A stretch of 64,000 bases of DNA from Bradyrhizobium sp. CCBAU 51627. GTDB taxonomy: Bacteria > Pseudomonadota > Alphaproteobacteria > Rhizobiales > Xanthobacteraceae. Location of the stretch: positions 1,426,001 through 1,490,000 of the forward strand of contig NZ_LBJG01000024.1 of NCBI RefSeq assembly GCF_028128765.1. The letters are read 5' to 3'. Of this stretch, positions 33,030 through 41,853 are shown in pieces (position 1 is the stretch's first letter; the number at the start of each line of letters is the position of its first letter). The translations under genes were made by a program, and so were the position numbers. The notes below the pieces were generated by a model. It made no database searches. It was given only the letters and a program-made list of their open reading frames with translations, and was not told where the DNA came from.

Positions 33030-35396
33030 ATGCTCGAAAAGCACCGCGAGAATGAGGTTCATGTCGACAAGGTCGAGCAGGGGCCTGCGTCCTCCATCGC
33101 CTTCGGGCTGGAGCGCCTCGGGCTAGTTGCGGTCCGGACGCCGATCGTCTCCTGCATCATCCTGCTCGCGCTGATCGTCGCCGCCGTGTTCGGCATCCAG
33201 CGGATCAAGATCGACGATTCGCTGTCGCAGCTGTTCCGCTCCAACACCCAGGAATTCCGCCAATACGAAGAGGTGACGAAGAAGTTCCCGGCCGAGGAGT
33301 TCGACGTCCTCGTCGTGGTCGAGGGCAAGACCTTGCTGGCACGGAACAACCTCGAGAAGCTGCGCGACTTCGTCACCGATTTGCAGCTGGTCGAGGGCAC
33401 CCGCGGCCTAGTCTCGCTGTTCTCGGCGCGCCAGGCGCCCGCGCCAGGCAAGCTGCCGGCGGCGCTGTTCCCGCCCGAACTGCCCGAGGGGGCGGCCTAT
33501 GACCAGTTCATCGAGACCGTCAAGAATAACGAGATCATCCGCGGCAAACTGTTGTCGGAGGACGGCACGCTCGCGCTGATCGTGCTCTCCCTCGATCCGC
33601 AGGTGGTCGCCTCCAGCACGCTCGGCAAGGTCGTCGGCGACATCCGCGCGCTGATGAGGGAGGATCTCGGCGACACCGGGCTCAACGTGCAGCTCTCCGG
33701 CGTGCCGGTGATGCAGCTCGAGATTCGCAACGCGGTCGAGCGCGACGGTCTCACCTACAACATCCTCGGCATTCTCGCCGGCTGCATCATCGCCATCATC
33801 TTCTTCCGCAAGATCTCGTTCATGGTAGTGGCGGCATTCCCGCCGATGATCGCGATCCTGATCGCACTCGGCGCGCTTGGCTGGGCCAATTTCAATCTCA
33901 ATATGTTCCTGAACGTGATGACGCCGCTCATCATGGTGATCTCGTTCTCGGACTCGATGCAGCTCACCTTCGCCGCACGCGACCGGCTGATCGCCGGCCA
34001 GGACAAGTTCACCGCGTTCAAGAACGCGGTGCTGGTGGTGGGCCCGGCCTGCGTGCTGACGCACGGCACCGCCGGCATTTCCTTCATCGCGCTGCAGTTC
34101 TCCGATTCCGACCTGATCCGAAAATTCGGCGAGGCCGGGCTTGCCGCGACCATCATCGCGCTGATCACGGTGCTGTCGCTGGTGCCGGTGTTCGGCGTGC
34201 TGTTCGTGCGCAACGAGAAGATCTTCGCGGTCAAGTTCCAGAGCGCCGATGCCGGCGTGCAGGCGCTGCGCAATTTCTGCTACTGGATCGCGGTGCGCAT
34301 GGTCGGCCGGCCCGGCCTGTTCAGCCTGATCGCGCTGCTGTTCGTGGTCAGCCTCGGCGTCATCTACGCCAATCTTCAGCCGCGCTACCGGCTCGCCGAC
34401 CAGGTGCCGGACAAGCGCCAGGCGGTTGCCGCCAGCAACCGGCTCGATGCCAAGCTGACCGGCGCCAATCCGGTCAACGTGCTGATCCAGTTCCCCAAGG
34501 GGGAATCGCTCTATTCGCCGGAGACGCTGCAAACCATCGCCGACGTGCATGCGACGGTTGAGAAAGCGGCCGGCGTCGGCAATGTCTGGTCGCTGGAGAC
34601 GCTGCGCCGCTGGCTGGCGGAAAAGGCCGGCAGCAGCGACGTCGCGACGCTCAAGGAATATGTGGGCGTCATCCCCGAGCATCTGGTGCGGCGCTTCATC
34701 GACGCCGAGCAGGACGCGGTGGTCGTGGCCGGTCGCGTGCCGGACAAGGATTCCAGCCAGCTCCTGCCCATCGTCGACAAGCTCGATTCCGAGCTCGACG
34801 CCGTCCGCAAGAAGCATCCCGGCTACGAGATCGCCGTCACCGGTCTTGCCGCTATCGCCGCGCGCAATTCGGCCGGCATGATCGAGAAGCTCAACCGCGG
34901 CCTCACCGTCGAATTCGCGCTGGTCGCGATCTTCATCGGCCTCGCCTTCCGCTCATGGGTGGTGATGTTTGCCTGCATCCTGCCGGGCATCTTCCCGGTG
35001 GTGATGTCGGGGACGGTGCTGTGGACGATGGGCGAGGGCCTGCAGTTCGCCAGCGTCGTCGCGCTCACCGTCTCGTTCGGCCTCGGCCTCTCCGCAACCA
35101 TCCACTTCCTCAATCGACTGCGATTGGAGAGCAAGCCCGGCGTCGGCTCGGCGCTTGCGGTGGAGCGCGCCACCGTGCTGGTCGGTCCGGCGCTGATCCT
35201 GACCACGGTGGTGCTGGCCTGCGGCCTCGTCGTCACCGTGTTCTCCGACCTGCCGTCGCTGCGGCTGTTCGGCTGGCTCAGCGCCTTCTCCATGGTGGCG
35301 GCGCTGGTCGCCGACCTCTTCATCCTGCGGCCGACGGCGATGTGGCTGATCAACCTGCACACCAGGCTACAGGGCCCCGACAAGCCCGCGATCTGA
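33030..35396 (+). CDS. MMPL/RND-family lipid transporter, HpnN-like paralogue
   Basis: 788 residues in two repeated halves, each with one leading helix, a large periplasmic loop and a five-helix bundle (for example YNILGILAGCIIAIIFFRK, and the second half from about 610). This is the MMPL/RND fold, whose members include the hopanoid transporter HpnN. The operon-like position after eutB-hpnP-eutC suggests a lipid or hopanoid substrate, but this is inference. It is distinct from the hpnN-like gene at 46263. The start at 33030 is supported by a GGA-rich leader. A strong bidirectional terminator follows. Confidence 0.83.
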   Translation: MLEKHRENEVHVDKVEQGPASSIAFGLERLGLVAVRTPIVSCIILLALIVAAVFGIQRIKIDDSLSQLFRSNTQEFRQYEEVTKKFPAEEFDVLVVVEGKTLLARNNLEKLRDFVTDLQLVEGTRGLVSLFSARQAPAPGKLPAALFPPELPEGAAYDQFIETVKNNEIIRGKLLSEDGTLALIVLSLDPQVVASSTLGKVVGDIRALMREDLGDTGLNVQLSGVPVMQLEIRNAVERDGLTYNILGILAGCIIAIIFFRKISFMVVAAFPPMIAILIALGALGWANFNLNMFLNVMTPLIMVISFSDSMQLTFAARDRLIAGQDKFTAFKNAVLVVGPACVLTHGTAGISFIALQFSDSDLIRKFGEAGLAATIIALITVLSLVPVFGVLFVRNEKIFAVKFQSADAGVQALRNFCYWIAVRMVGRPGLFSLIALLFVVSLGVIYANLQPRYRLADQVPDKRQAVAASNRLDAKLTGANPVNVLIQFPKGESLYSPETLQTIADVHATVEKAAGVGNVWSLETLRRWLAEKAGSSDVATLKEYVGVIPEHLVRRFIDAEQDAVVVAGRVPDKDSSQLLPIVDKLDSELDAVRKKHPGYEIAVTGLAAIAARNSAGMIEKLNRGLTVEFALVAIFIGLAFRSWVVMFACILPGIFPVVMSGTVLWTMGEGLQFASVVALTVSFGLGLSATIHFLNRLRLESKPGVGSALAVERATVLVGPALILTTVVLACGLVVTVFSDLPSLRLFGWLSAFSMVAALVADLFILRPTAMWLINLHTRLQGPDKPAI

Positions 35397-35424
35397 GCGG
35401 GGTCATAAACACCTATCAGTAAAA

Positions 35425-35454
35425 AAGCCCCCGGCTCGCGAGAGCCGGGGGCTT
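35425..35454. terminator. Bidirectional rho-independent terminator
   Basis: A perfect 13-bp stem, AAGCCCCCGGCTC (35425-35437) with GAGCCGGGGGCTT (35442-35454), around a GCGA loop. An A-run precedes and a T-rich run follows, so it can end transcripts of both the RND gene and the convergent secreted-protein gene. Confidence 0.9.
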
Positions 35455-35477
35455 CTTCTTGAGATGGGGCAGGGCGA

Positions 35478-35978
35478 TCAGCTCTTCGTCATCGTGATGT
35501 TGACGCCGCGGATCTCGCCCTTGGACGAGATCTGCACCGTCTGCTTGGCGCCGTTGGTGCGCAGCGACAGGTTGGCGGCAAAACCGTTGGCCTCGACGAA
35601 CACGTCGATCTGACCGCCGCCGGCGGTGCCCTGCAGATTGCCGAAGATGTTGCGGTTGGACTCGCTCCAATTGCCGGAGATCCGCTCGCCCTGGCTGGTC
35701 ACGTCGCTGGTCAGGTCGAACTTGTAGCTGTCGGAGGCGCAGTGCAGCGCCTGCTTGAGGTTGAGGCCGGCGCCTGCGACCTTGTAGGCAGCCTTGCAGC
35801 GGATGCGCTCGGTCGAGCCGTCGGACAGCGACACCGTGCCGGTGCCGCTCCACGCCCCGTCGAAGCCGGCGAACGGCCCGGACGACTGAGCGTGGCTTGC
35901 TGCAACTGAGAAAAGCATCGCCGCACCGATACCGGCTGCCTTGATCGCCAGTTCAAATCGCCCAATGAGTGTCATCAT
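35478..35978 (-). CDS. Small exported protein of unknown function
   Basis: 166 residues from the ATG at 35978 (an ATG-ATG pair). A signal peptide ends near ASHAQS at about residue 33. The mature part is a ~130-residue beta-rich domain with two Cys (RCKAAY and LHCASD), rich in Gly, Ser and Thr (WSGTGTVSLSDG, RISGNWSESNRN). I do not recognise the family. Similar small periplasmic proteins are common in Bradyrhizobium. It is convergent with the RND gene and shares the terminator. Confidence 0.8.
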   Translation of the reverse strand: MMTLIGRFELAIKAAGIGAAMLFSVAASHAQSSGPFAGFDGAWSGTGTVSLSDGSTERIRCKAAYKVAGAGLNLKQALHCASDSYKFDLTSDVTSQGERISGNWSESNRNIFGNLQGTAGGGQIDVFVEANGFAANLSLRTNGAKQTVQISSKGEIRGVNITMTKS

Positions 35979-36029
35979 CAATATCCCGTTTTGGAACGAC
36001 GCCCGGTTCATCACAGGCCGTCTCGCCAC

Positions 36030-36443
36030 ATCGAAAGTTTAGTGTTTTGACCCGGTGTCAGGTTCAAGAGGCTGCGCTGGGTTCCAGGCCTGACCGCCCA
36101 CGGCGTCATGCTCGCTGCCCTGGTGCGCCCCGAATTCTCTCTGTTTCCGTGTGTTTCTGGCTGGAAAGGCCGGCCTGACAGATGCAGCTCTGCAACAGGT
36201 ATGCAGTAAAACGCCGCGCGCCAGAATTATGACGTAGTATCAATCCCTTACATCTGTCAATGAAGGTTGAGGGAAGCCCTGATTTGGCAGACGCGGCGCC
36301 AATTTGGCCGCATTTGCCAGCGCTTGTGGCCTTCTCCGGTACCGCTCTCACCCCGCGGTAACTTGCCATCAGAACAATCTGTTCCCGTCCGCCCTGTGCT
36401 GTCCGGGAGTGGTGCGATTCTGCCGTCAGAATGAAGGAATACA
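36030..36443. other. Intergenic region between two secreted-protein genes
   Basis: About 414 bases between divergent genes. No coding stretch with a recognisable domain was found. The region must hold promoters for both neighbours; no clean -35/-10 pair could be named. Confidence 0.35.
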
Positions 36444-36677
36444 ATGCGTAAGCTTCTCGTCGCTCTCACCGTGCTGTCGGCCACCCTGTCCACGGCTGCG
36501 TTCGCCCAGCAGGGGCGTGGCACGGACGCCGAGCAGAAGGCCTGCACGCGCGATGTGCAGAAGTTCTGCCGTCCGGTCATCGACCAGGGCGATTTCACCA
36601 TCCTGGCCTGCCTCAAGGAGAACCGGGCCAAGATCTCGCAGGCCTGCGACCAGGTTTTGAAGACCCACAACCAGTAA
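36444..36677 (+). CDS. Small secreted cysteine-rich protein
   Basis: 77 residues with a signal peptide (MRKLLVALTVLSATLSTAAFA) and a ~55-residue mature domain containing four Cys in the pattern ACTRDVQKFC...ILACL...ACDQVL. This matches the short cysteine-rich (GLG1-like) repeat found in many proteobacterial periplasmic proteins. Two disulfides are likely. The function is unknown. It is followed by a strong terminator, so it is a separate unit from hpnC. Confidence 0.85.
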   Translation: MRKLLVALTVLSATLSTAAFAQQGRGTDAEQKACTRDVQKFCRPVIDQGDFTILACLKENRAKISQACDQVLKTHNQ

Positions 36678-36696
36678 GCTCGGCCACTGGCCCACC

Positions 36697-36719
36697 AAGG
36701 CGGCCCGGGGGGCCGCCTT
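36697..36719 (+). terminator. Rho-independent terminator
   Basis: AAGGCGGCC (36697-36705) pairs with GGCCGCCTT (36711-36719) around CGGGG, followed directly by TTTT. It ends the cysteine-rich protein transcript 20 bases after its stop. Confidence 0.9.
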
Positions 36720-36869
36720 TTTCGGGCTGGATCCGCAAAGGGCTGCCAGCGCGAGACAGGATTGGTTTTGCGGCCGTATTCCCCTATATGGGGGCCGCGG
36801 CGGCGTCGCCGGCATCAGCCCGCGAGCGCAAAAGCCCTTTCTGTCCAAACGATTGTTGATCAGCCCTCG

Positions 36870-37754
36870 ATGACCTCTGCGAGCGAATTGCGATCCGGCA
36901 AGGGTGACCGCGACGAGAATTTTCCCGTCGCGTCCTGGATCATTCATCCGCGTCATCGCCCGCTGATCCTGGCCTATTACAATTTCGTGCGCAGCGCCGA
37001 CGACATCGCCGACCACGCAAGCCTGCCGGTGGACGAAAAGCTTCGTTATCTCGACCTGCTCGAGGCGGAACTGCTCGGCAAGGGCGACACCCAGGCCGAG
37101 GCCGTCGCGCTGCGGCGCGCGCTGGCCGAGCGCGGCATGGCGCCGCGCCACGCGCTCGACGTGCTCATCGCGTTCCGCATGGACGTGACCAAGCTGCGCT
37201 ACGAGACCTGGGACGAGGTCATCCACTATTGCCGCTATTCGGCGATGCCGGTTGGCCGCTTCATGCTCGACATCCATGGCGAGAGCACCTCGACCTGGGC
37301 GGCGTCGGACGCGCTCTGTGCGGGCCTGCAGATCAACAATCACCTCCAGGATTGCGGCAAGGATTTTCGCGAGCTCAACCGCGTCTATCTGCCGCGCGAT
37401 GCGCTGGCAGCACACGGCGCCTCGGTCGAGCAGCTCGGCTTGACGCAGTCTCCGCCGGCGATGCTGGCCTGCCTGCAGTCGCTCGCGGCGCGTAACGAAG
37501 CGCTGCTCAATGAGGGCAGGTCGCTCAGCGCCGAGATCAGGGACGTGCGCCTCGGCGTCGACGTCGCGGTGATCCAGGCCTATGCCGACCGCATCGTGCG
37601 CCTCTTGAAGGTGCGCGATCCCTTGCGCGAGCGCGTGCATCTGAACAAGTTCGAACTGCTCACCTTCAGCCTTGCCGGCATCGCCGGTGAACTCGGCCGC
37701 CGTGCGATCGGCCGCAAGGCCATTACGAATCCGGGGACTGCCCATGACGCTTGA
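36870..37754 (+). CDS. hpnC: Hydroxysqualene synthase HpnC (squalene/phytoene synthase family)
   Basis: 294 residues from the ATG at 36870. The first Asp-rich motif is at D44-D45-x2-D48 (RSADDIADH) and a second polar motif lies in LQDCGKDFRELNRVYLP. In the three-enzyme route HpnD makes presqualene diphosphate, HpnC converts it to hydroxysqualene and HpnE reduces that to squalene. It opens an operon with hpnD, hpnE, shc and hpnG, and its end overlaps hpnD by 11 bases. An upstream in-frame TTG at 36762 would add 36 basic residues and is rejected. Confidence 0.92.
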   Translation: MTSASELRSGKGDRDENFPVASWIIHPRHRPLILAYYNFVRSADDIADHASLPVDEKLRYLDLLEAELLGKGDTQAEAVALRRALAERGMAPRHALDVLIAFRMDVTKLRYETWDEVIHYCRYSAMPVGRFMLDIHGESTSTWAASDALCAGLQINNHLQDCGKDFRELNRVYLPRDALAAHGASVEQLGLTQSPPAMLACLQSLAARNEALLNEGRSLSAEIRDVRLGVDVAVIQAYADRIVRLLKVRDPLRERVHLNKFELLTFSLAGIAGELGRRAIGRKAITNPGTAHDA

Positions 37755-38583
37755 GGCGACCGCGCCCGGCGCCAATTATGGCTCGTCCGCATCGAACAGC
37801 TCCTTCTACGCTGCGATGCGTATCCTGCCGCGCGACCAGCGCGAGGCGATGTTCCAGATCTACAGCTTCTGCCGCCAGGTCGACGACATCGCCGATTCCG
37901 ACGGTCCGCGCGATGCGCGGCTCGCCGCGCTTCAAGAATGGCGCAACGACATCGGCGCGCTCTATGAGGGCCATCCGCCGCCGCGGCTGAAGGACTACGT
38001 CGCCTCGGTGAAGACCTTCGGATTGAAGCGCGAGGACTTCATCGCCATCATCGACGGCATGGAGATGGACGTGCCGCAGGATATCCGCGCGCCCGACATG
38101 GCGACGCTGGATCTCTATTGCGACCGGGTCGCCAGCGCCGTGGGACGTTTGTCGGTGCGGGTGTTCGGCCTGCCGGAAGAGGACGGCATCCTGCTCGCCC
38201 ACCATCTCGGCCGCGCGCTTCAGCTCACCAACATCCTGCGCGATATCGACGAGGACGCGGGCCTCGGCCGGCTCTATCTGCCGCGCGAGGCGCTGCTGCA
38301 TGCCGGCATCACCTCCAACGATCCGAACCGCGTGATCGCCGAGCGCGCGCTGCCGAAAGTGTGCACGCCGCTGACGCAACGCGCGAAGGCGCATTTCGAG
38401 AAGGCGGACGAGATCATGAGCCGAAACAAGCGCCGCGCCGTGCGTGCGCCGCGGATCATGTCAAAGTACTACCACGCCATTCTGGACCTCCTGATCGCCC
38501 GCGGCTTCAACGCGCCGCGCCAGCCGGTGCGCGTGTCGAAGATCACACGCTTCGCGATCCTGTTCCGCTACGCTTTCATCTGA
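37744..38583 (+). CDS. hpnD: Presqualene diphosphate synthase HpnD
   Basis: 279 residues from the ATG at 37744. Prenyl-diphosphate motifs are D47-D48-x2-D51 (CRQVDDIADSD) and the second LTNILRDIDEDAGLGRLYLP, both complete. It condenses two farnesyl diphosphates to presqualene diphosphate. It overlaps hpnC by 11 bases and hpnE by 1 base, so production of the three enzymes is likely coupled. Confidence 0.94.
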   Translation: MTLEATAPGANYGSSASNSSFYAAMRILPRDQREAMFQIYSFCRQVDDIADSDGPRDARLAALQEWRNDIGALYEGHPPPRLKDYVASVKTFGLKREDFIAIIDGMEMDVPQDIRAPDMATLDLYCDRVASAVGRLSVRVFGLPEEDGILLAHHLGRALQLTNILRDIDEDAGLGRLYLPREALLHAGITSNDPNRVIAERALPKVCTPLTQRAKAHFEKADEIMSRNKRRAVRAPRIMSKYYHAILDLLIARGFNAPRQPVRVSKITRFAILFRYAFI

Positions 38584-39851
38584 TGCAAAACACAGCTCAC
38601 ATCATCGGTGCTGGAATTTCCGGCCTCTCCGCCGCTGTGCGGCTCGCCAATGCCGGCTTCAAGGTCGCCGTGCACGAGGCGACCCAACAGGCCGGCGGCC
38701 GCTGCCGCTCCTATTTCGACGGCGCCACCAATCTCACCATCGACAACGGCAATCATCTGCTGCTGTCCGGCAACAGCCACGCGCGCGCCTATGCGCGCGC
38801 GATCGGCACCGAGGCCGGTCTGGTCGGCCCTGACAGCGCGCAGTTTCCCTTCGTCGACATCAAGACCGGGCAGCGCTGGCAGATCGATCTCGGCAATGGT
38901 CGGCTGCCGACCTGGGTGTTCGACGAGGGCCGCCGTGTGCCCGACACCACTCTCACCGATTATCTCAAGCTGGCGCCGCTGGTCTGGGCGTCGGAACAGA
39001 CGCTGGTCGGCAAATCCATTCCGACCGAAGGCATTCTGTATCAGCGCCTGGTGCAGCCGCTGCTGCTCGCCGCGCTCAATGTCGATCCGCCAGAGGGCTC
39101 CGCGGGGCTTGCCGGCGCGATCGTGCGCGAGACGCTGCTCGCGGGCGGGCAGGCCTGCCGTCCGCTGATCGCGCGCGACGGCCTCAGCGCCGTGCTGATC
39201 GAGCCTGCCGTCAAATTCCTGACCGAGCGCGGCCACACCGTTCAACTCGGCCATGAACTGCGCTCCTTCGTCAGCGCCGACGGCAAGGTCAGCGCGCTGA
39301 ATTTCGGCGGCGAGGACGTGGTCCAGCTCGCGGCCGGCGACGTCATCGTGATGGCGGTGCCGCCGCGTGCGGCGACGAGCCTGCTGCCCGGTCTGACCGC
39401 GCCGACCGAATTCCGCGCCATCGTGAACGCGCATTTCCGCATCACACCGCCGCCGGGATCGGCGCCGATCCTCGGCGTGATCGGCGGCGTCGTGGAGTGG
39501 CTGTTCGCGTTCCCGAACCGGCTCTCCGTCACCATCAGCAATGGCGACCGGTTGGTCGACATGCCGCGCGAGGAACTGGCGCAGGCGATCTGGAACGACG
39601 TGTGCGAAGCAGGCGGCGTCTCCGGCGAGCTTCCGCCATGGCAGATCGTGCGCGAGCGCCGTGCCACATTTGCGGCAACGCCGGCGCAGAATGCCCTGCG
39701 TCCGGGGCCGGTCACCGCGCTGAAAAACCTGTTTCTTGCCGGCGACTGGACTGCTACGGGATTGCCTGCAACGATCGAGGGATCGGTCCGCTCGGGTGAT
39801 CGCGCCGCCGATCTGGTTCTGGCCGCCAAAAATCCTGACAAGCGGCCCTGA
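38583..39851 (+). CDS. hpnE: Squalene-forming FAD-dependent reductase HpnE
   Basis: 422 residues from the ATG at 38583, which shares one base with the hpnD stop. The N-terminal FAD site is HIIGAGISGLSAAVRLANAGF, followed by EATQQAGGRCRS, and a C-terminal FAD-contact motif FLAGDWTATGLPATIEGSV. It belongs to the phytoene-desaturase-like group called squalene-associated FAD-dependent desaturase and reduces hydroxysqualene to squalene. Frames reaching back to 38118 lie inside hpnD and are rejected. Confidence 0.93.
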   Translation: MQNTAHIIGAGISGLSAAVRLANAGFKVAVHEATQQAGGRCRSYFDGATNLTIDNGNHLLLSGNSHARAYARAIGTEAGLVGPDSAQFPFVDIKTGQRWQIDLGNGRLPTWVFDEGRRVPDTTLTDYLKLAPLVWASEQTLVGKSIPTEGILYQRLVQPLLLAALNVDPPEGSAGLAGAIVRETLLAGGQACRPLIARDGLSAVLIEPAVKFLTERGHTVQLGHELRSFVSADGKVSALNFGGEDVVQLAAGDVIVMAVPPRAATSLLPGLTAPTEFRAIVNAHFRITPPPGSAPILGVIGGVVEWLFAFPNRLSVTISNGDRLVDMPREELAQAIWNDVCEAGGVSGELPPWQIVRERRATFAATPAQNALRPGPVTALKNLFLAGDWTATGLPATIEGSVRSGDRAADLVLAAKNPDKRP

Positions 39852-39900
39852 CGGCAATGTGCCGCTCATTTTCAATCGACATCAGGAGCAATCGAGCGAC

Positions 39901-41853
39901 ATGGATGCTGTGAACGCGACCAGCCGCGAAGCTTTGGAATCGAGCATTGCGTCAGCCACGCAAGGCGTGCTCGGCCTTCAGCAACCCGACGGCCATTGGG
40001 TCTTCGAGCTCGAGGCCGACTGTACCATTCCGGCCGAATACATCCTGCTGCGCCACTATCTCGCCGAGCCCGTCGATGCCGCGCTCGAGGCCAGGATCGG
40101 CAACTATCTGCGCCGGGTCCAGGGCGCCCATGGCGGCTGGCCGCTGGTGCATGACGGCGAGTTCGACATGAGCGCCAGCGTGAAGGCCTATTTCGCACTG
40201 AAGATGATCGGCGATTCCGTGGACGCGCCGCACATGGTACGTGCGCGCGAGGCGATCCACGCGCGCGGTGGTGCGATCAACAGCAACGTCTTTACCCGTT
40301 TCCTGCTCGCGACCTTCGGCATCATGACCTGGCGCGCGGTGCCGGTGCTGCCGATCGAGATCGTGCTGCTGCCGTTCTGGTCGCCATTCCACATCAACAA
40401 GATCTCCTATTGGGCGCGCACCACCATGGTGCCGTTGATGGTGATCGCCGCACTGAAGCCGCTGGCGAAGAATCCCAAGCGCGTCGGCATCGACGAATTG
40501 TTCCTGCAGGATCCGCGCTCGATCGGCATGACCGCGAAGGCGCCGCACCAAAGCATGGCCTGGTTCGTGCTGTTTCGCGCGCTGGATGCGATCTTGCGCG
40601 TGGTCGAGCCGATGTTCCCGAAGAGCCTGCGCAAGCGTGCGATCGATGCCGCGCTCGCCTTCATCGAGGAGCGCCTCAATGGCGAGGATGGCATGGGCGC
40701 GATCTATCCGCCCATGGCCAACCTCGTCATGATGTATGACGCGCTCGGCAAGGACGAGAATTATCCGCCGCGCGCGACCACGCGCCGGGGCATCGACAAG
40801 CTGCTCGTGACCAATGGCGAGGAGACCTATTGCCAGCCATGCGTCTCGCCGGTGTGGGACACGACGCTGACGGCGCACGCGCTGCTGGAAGCCGGCGGCG
40901 ACAAGGCGGTGCCTGCGGCGAGGCAGGGCCTCGATTGGCTGATCCCGAAGCAGGAGCTCGAAGTGAAGGGCGACTGGGCGGTGAAGCGGCCGGACGTGCG
41001 TCCCGGCGGCTGGGCATTCCAGTACAACAACGCGCATTACCCTGATCTCGACGACACCGCCGTGGTGGTGATGTCGATGGACCGCATGCGCCGGGAGCAC
41101 GGCGTCGCCGGTTATGACGCCGCGATCGACCGCGGCCGGGAGTGGATCGAGGGCATGCAGAGCGACGACGGCGGCTGGGCGGCCTTCGACGTCAACAACC
41201 TCGAATATTACCTGAACAACATCCCATTCTCGGACCACGGCGCGCTGCTGGATCCGCCGACCGAAGACGTCACCGCGCGCTGCGTCTCGATGCTGGCCCA
41301 GCTCGGCCAGACCGAGGCGACCAGCAAGCAGGTCGCCGCCGGCGTCGCCTATTTGCGCAAGACCCAGCACCCCGAGGGGTCCTGGTACGGCCGCTGGGGC
41401 ATGAACTTCATCTATGGAACCTGGTCGGTGCTCTGCGCCCTCAACATGGCCGGCGTCGATCACAAGGACCCGATGATCCGGAAGGCCGCCGACTGGCTGG
41501 CCTCGATCCAGAACGAGGACGGCGGCTGGGGCGAGGACGCGGTCAGCTACCGCCTGGACTACAAGGGCTGGGAAAGCGCCCCCTCGACCGCCTCGCAAAC
41601 GGCATGGGCCTTGCTTGCCCTGATGGCTGCCGGCGAGGTTGATCATCCGGCCGTCGCCCGCGGGGTGGAGTACCTGATTGCAACACAAAACAAAAAAGGA
41701 CTGTGGGACGAGCAGCGGTACACCGCCACAGGCTTCCCCCGCGTGTTCTATCTACGGTATCATGGTTACCCGAAGTTCTTTCCGCTGTGGGCGCTGGCGC
41801 GATATCGGAACTTGCGGAACACCAACAGCAGGGTGGTAGGGGTCGGAATGTGA
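39901..41853 (+). CDS. shc: Squalene-hopene cyclase
   Basis: 650 residues from the ATG at 39901 (AGGAG at 39884-39888, a somewhat long spacing). It cyclises squalene to hop-22(29)-ene and hopanol, the step that founds the hopanoids. The catalytic acid motif is D382-L-D-D-T-A (PDLDDTAVVVMS). Several QW repeats are visible (QQPDGHWVFE, MQSDDGGWAAFD, QNEDGGWGED, GWESAPSTASQTAWALLAL). The protein is peripheral on the inner membrane in the family. hpnG overlaps its stop by 4 bases. Also called hpnF. Confidence 0.97.
   Translation: MDAVNATSREALESSIASATQGVLGLQQPDGHWVFELEADCTIPAEYILLRHYLAEPVDAALEARIGNYLRRVQGAHGGWPLVHDGEFDMSASVKAYFALKMIGDSVDAPHMVRAREAIHARGGAINSNVFTRFLLATFGIMTWRAVPVLPIEIVLLPFWSPFHINKISYWARTTMVPLMVIAALKPLAKNPKRVGIDELFLQDPRSIGMTAKAPHQSMAWFVLFRALDAILRVVEPMFPKSLRKRAIDAALAFIEERLNGEDGMGAIYPPMANLVMMYDALGKDENYPPRATTRRGIDKLLVTNGEETYCQPCVSPVWDTTLTAHALLEAGGDKAVPAARQGLDWLIPKQELEVKGDWAVKRPDVRPGGWAFQYNNAHYPDLDDTAVVVMSMDRMRREHGVAGYDAAIDRGREWIEGMQSDDGGWAAFDVNNLEYYLNNIPFSDHGALLDPPTEDVTARCVSMLAQLGQTEATSKQVAAGVAYLRKTQHPEGSWYGRWGMNFIYGTWSVLCALNMAGVDHKDPMIRKAADWLASIQNEDGGWGEDAVSYRLDYKGWESAPSTASQTAWALLALMAAGEVDHPAVARGVEYLIATQNKKGLWDEQRYTATGFPRVFYLRYHGYPKFFPLWALARYRNLRNTNSRVVGVGM

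Noticed and set aside
39952..41688. A 578-codon minus-strand open frame
   Set aside because: It is antisense to shc, which has the DxDDTA motif and QW repeats.
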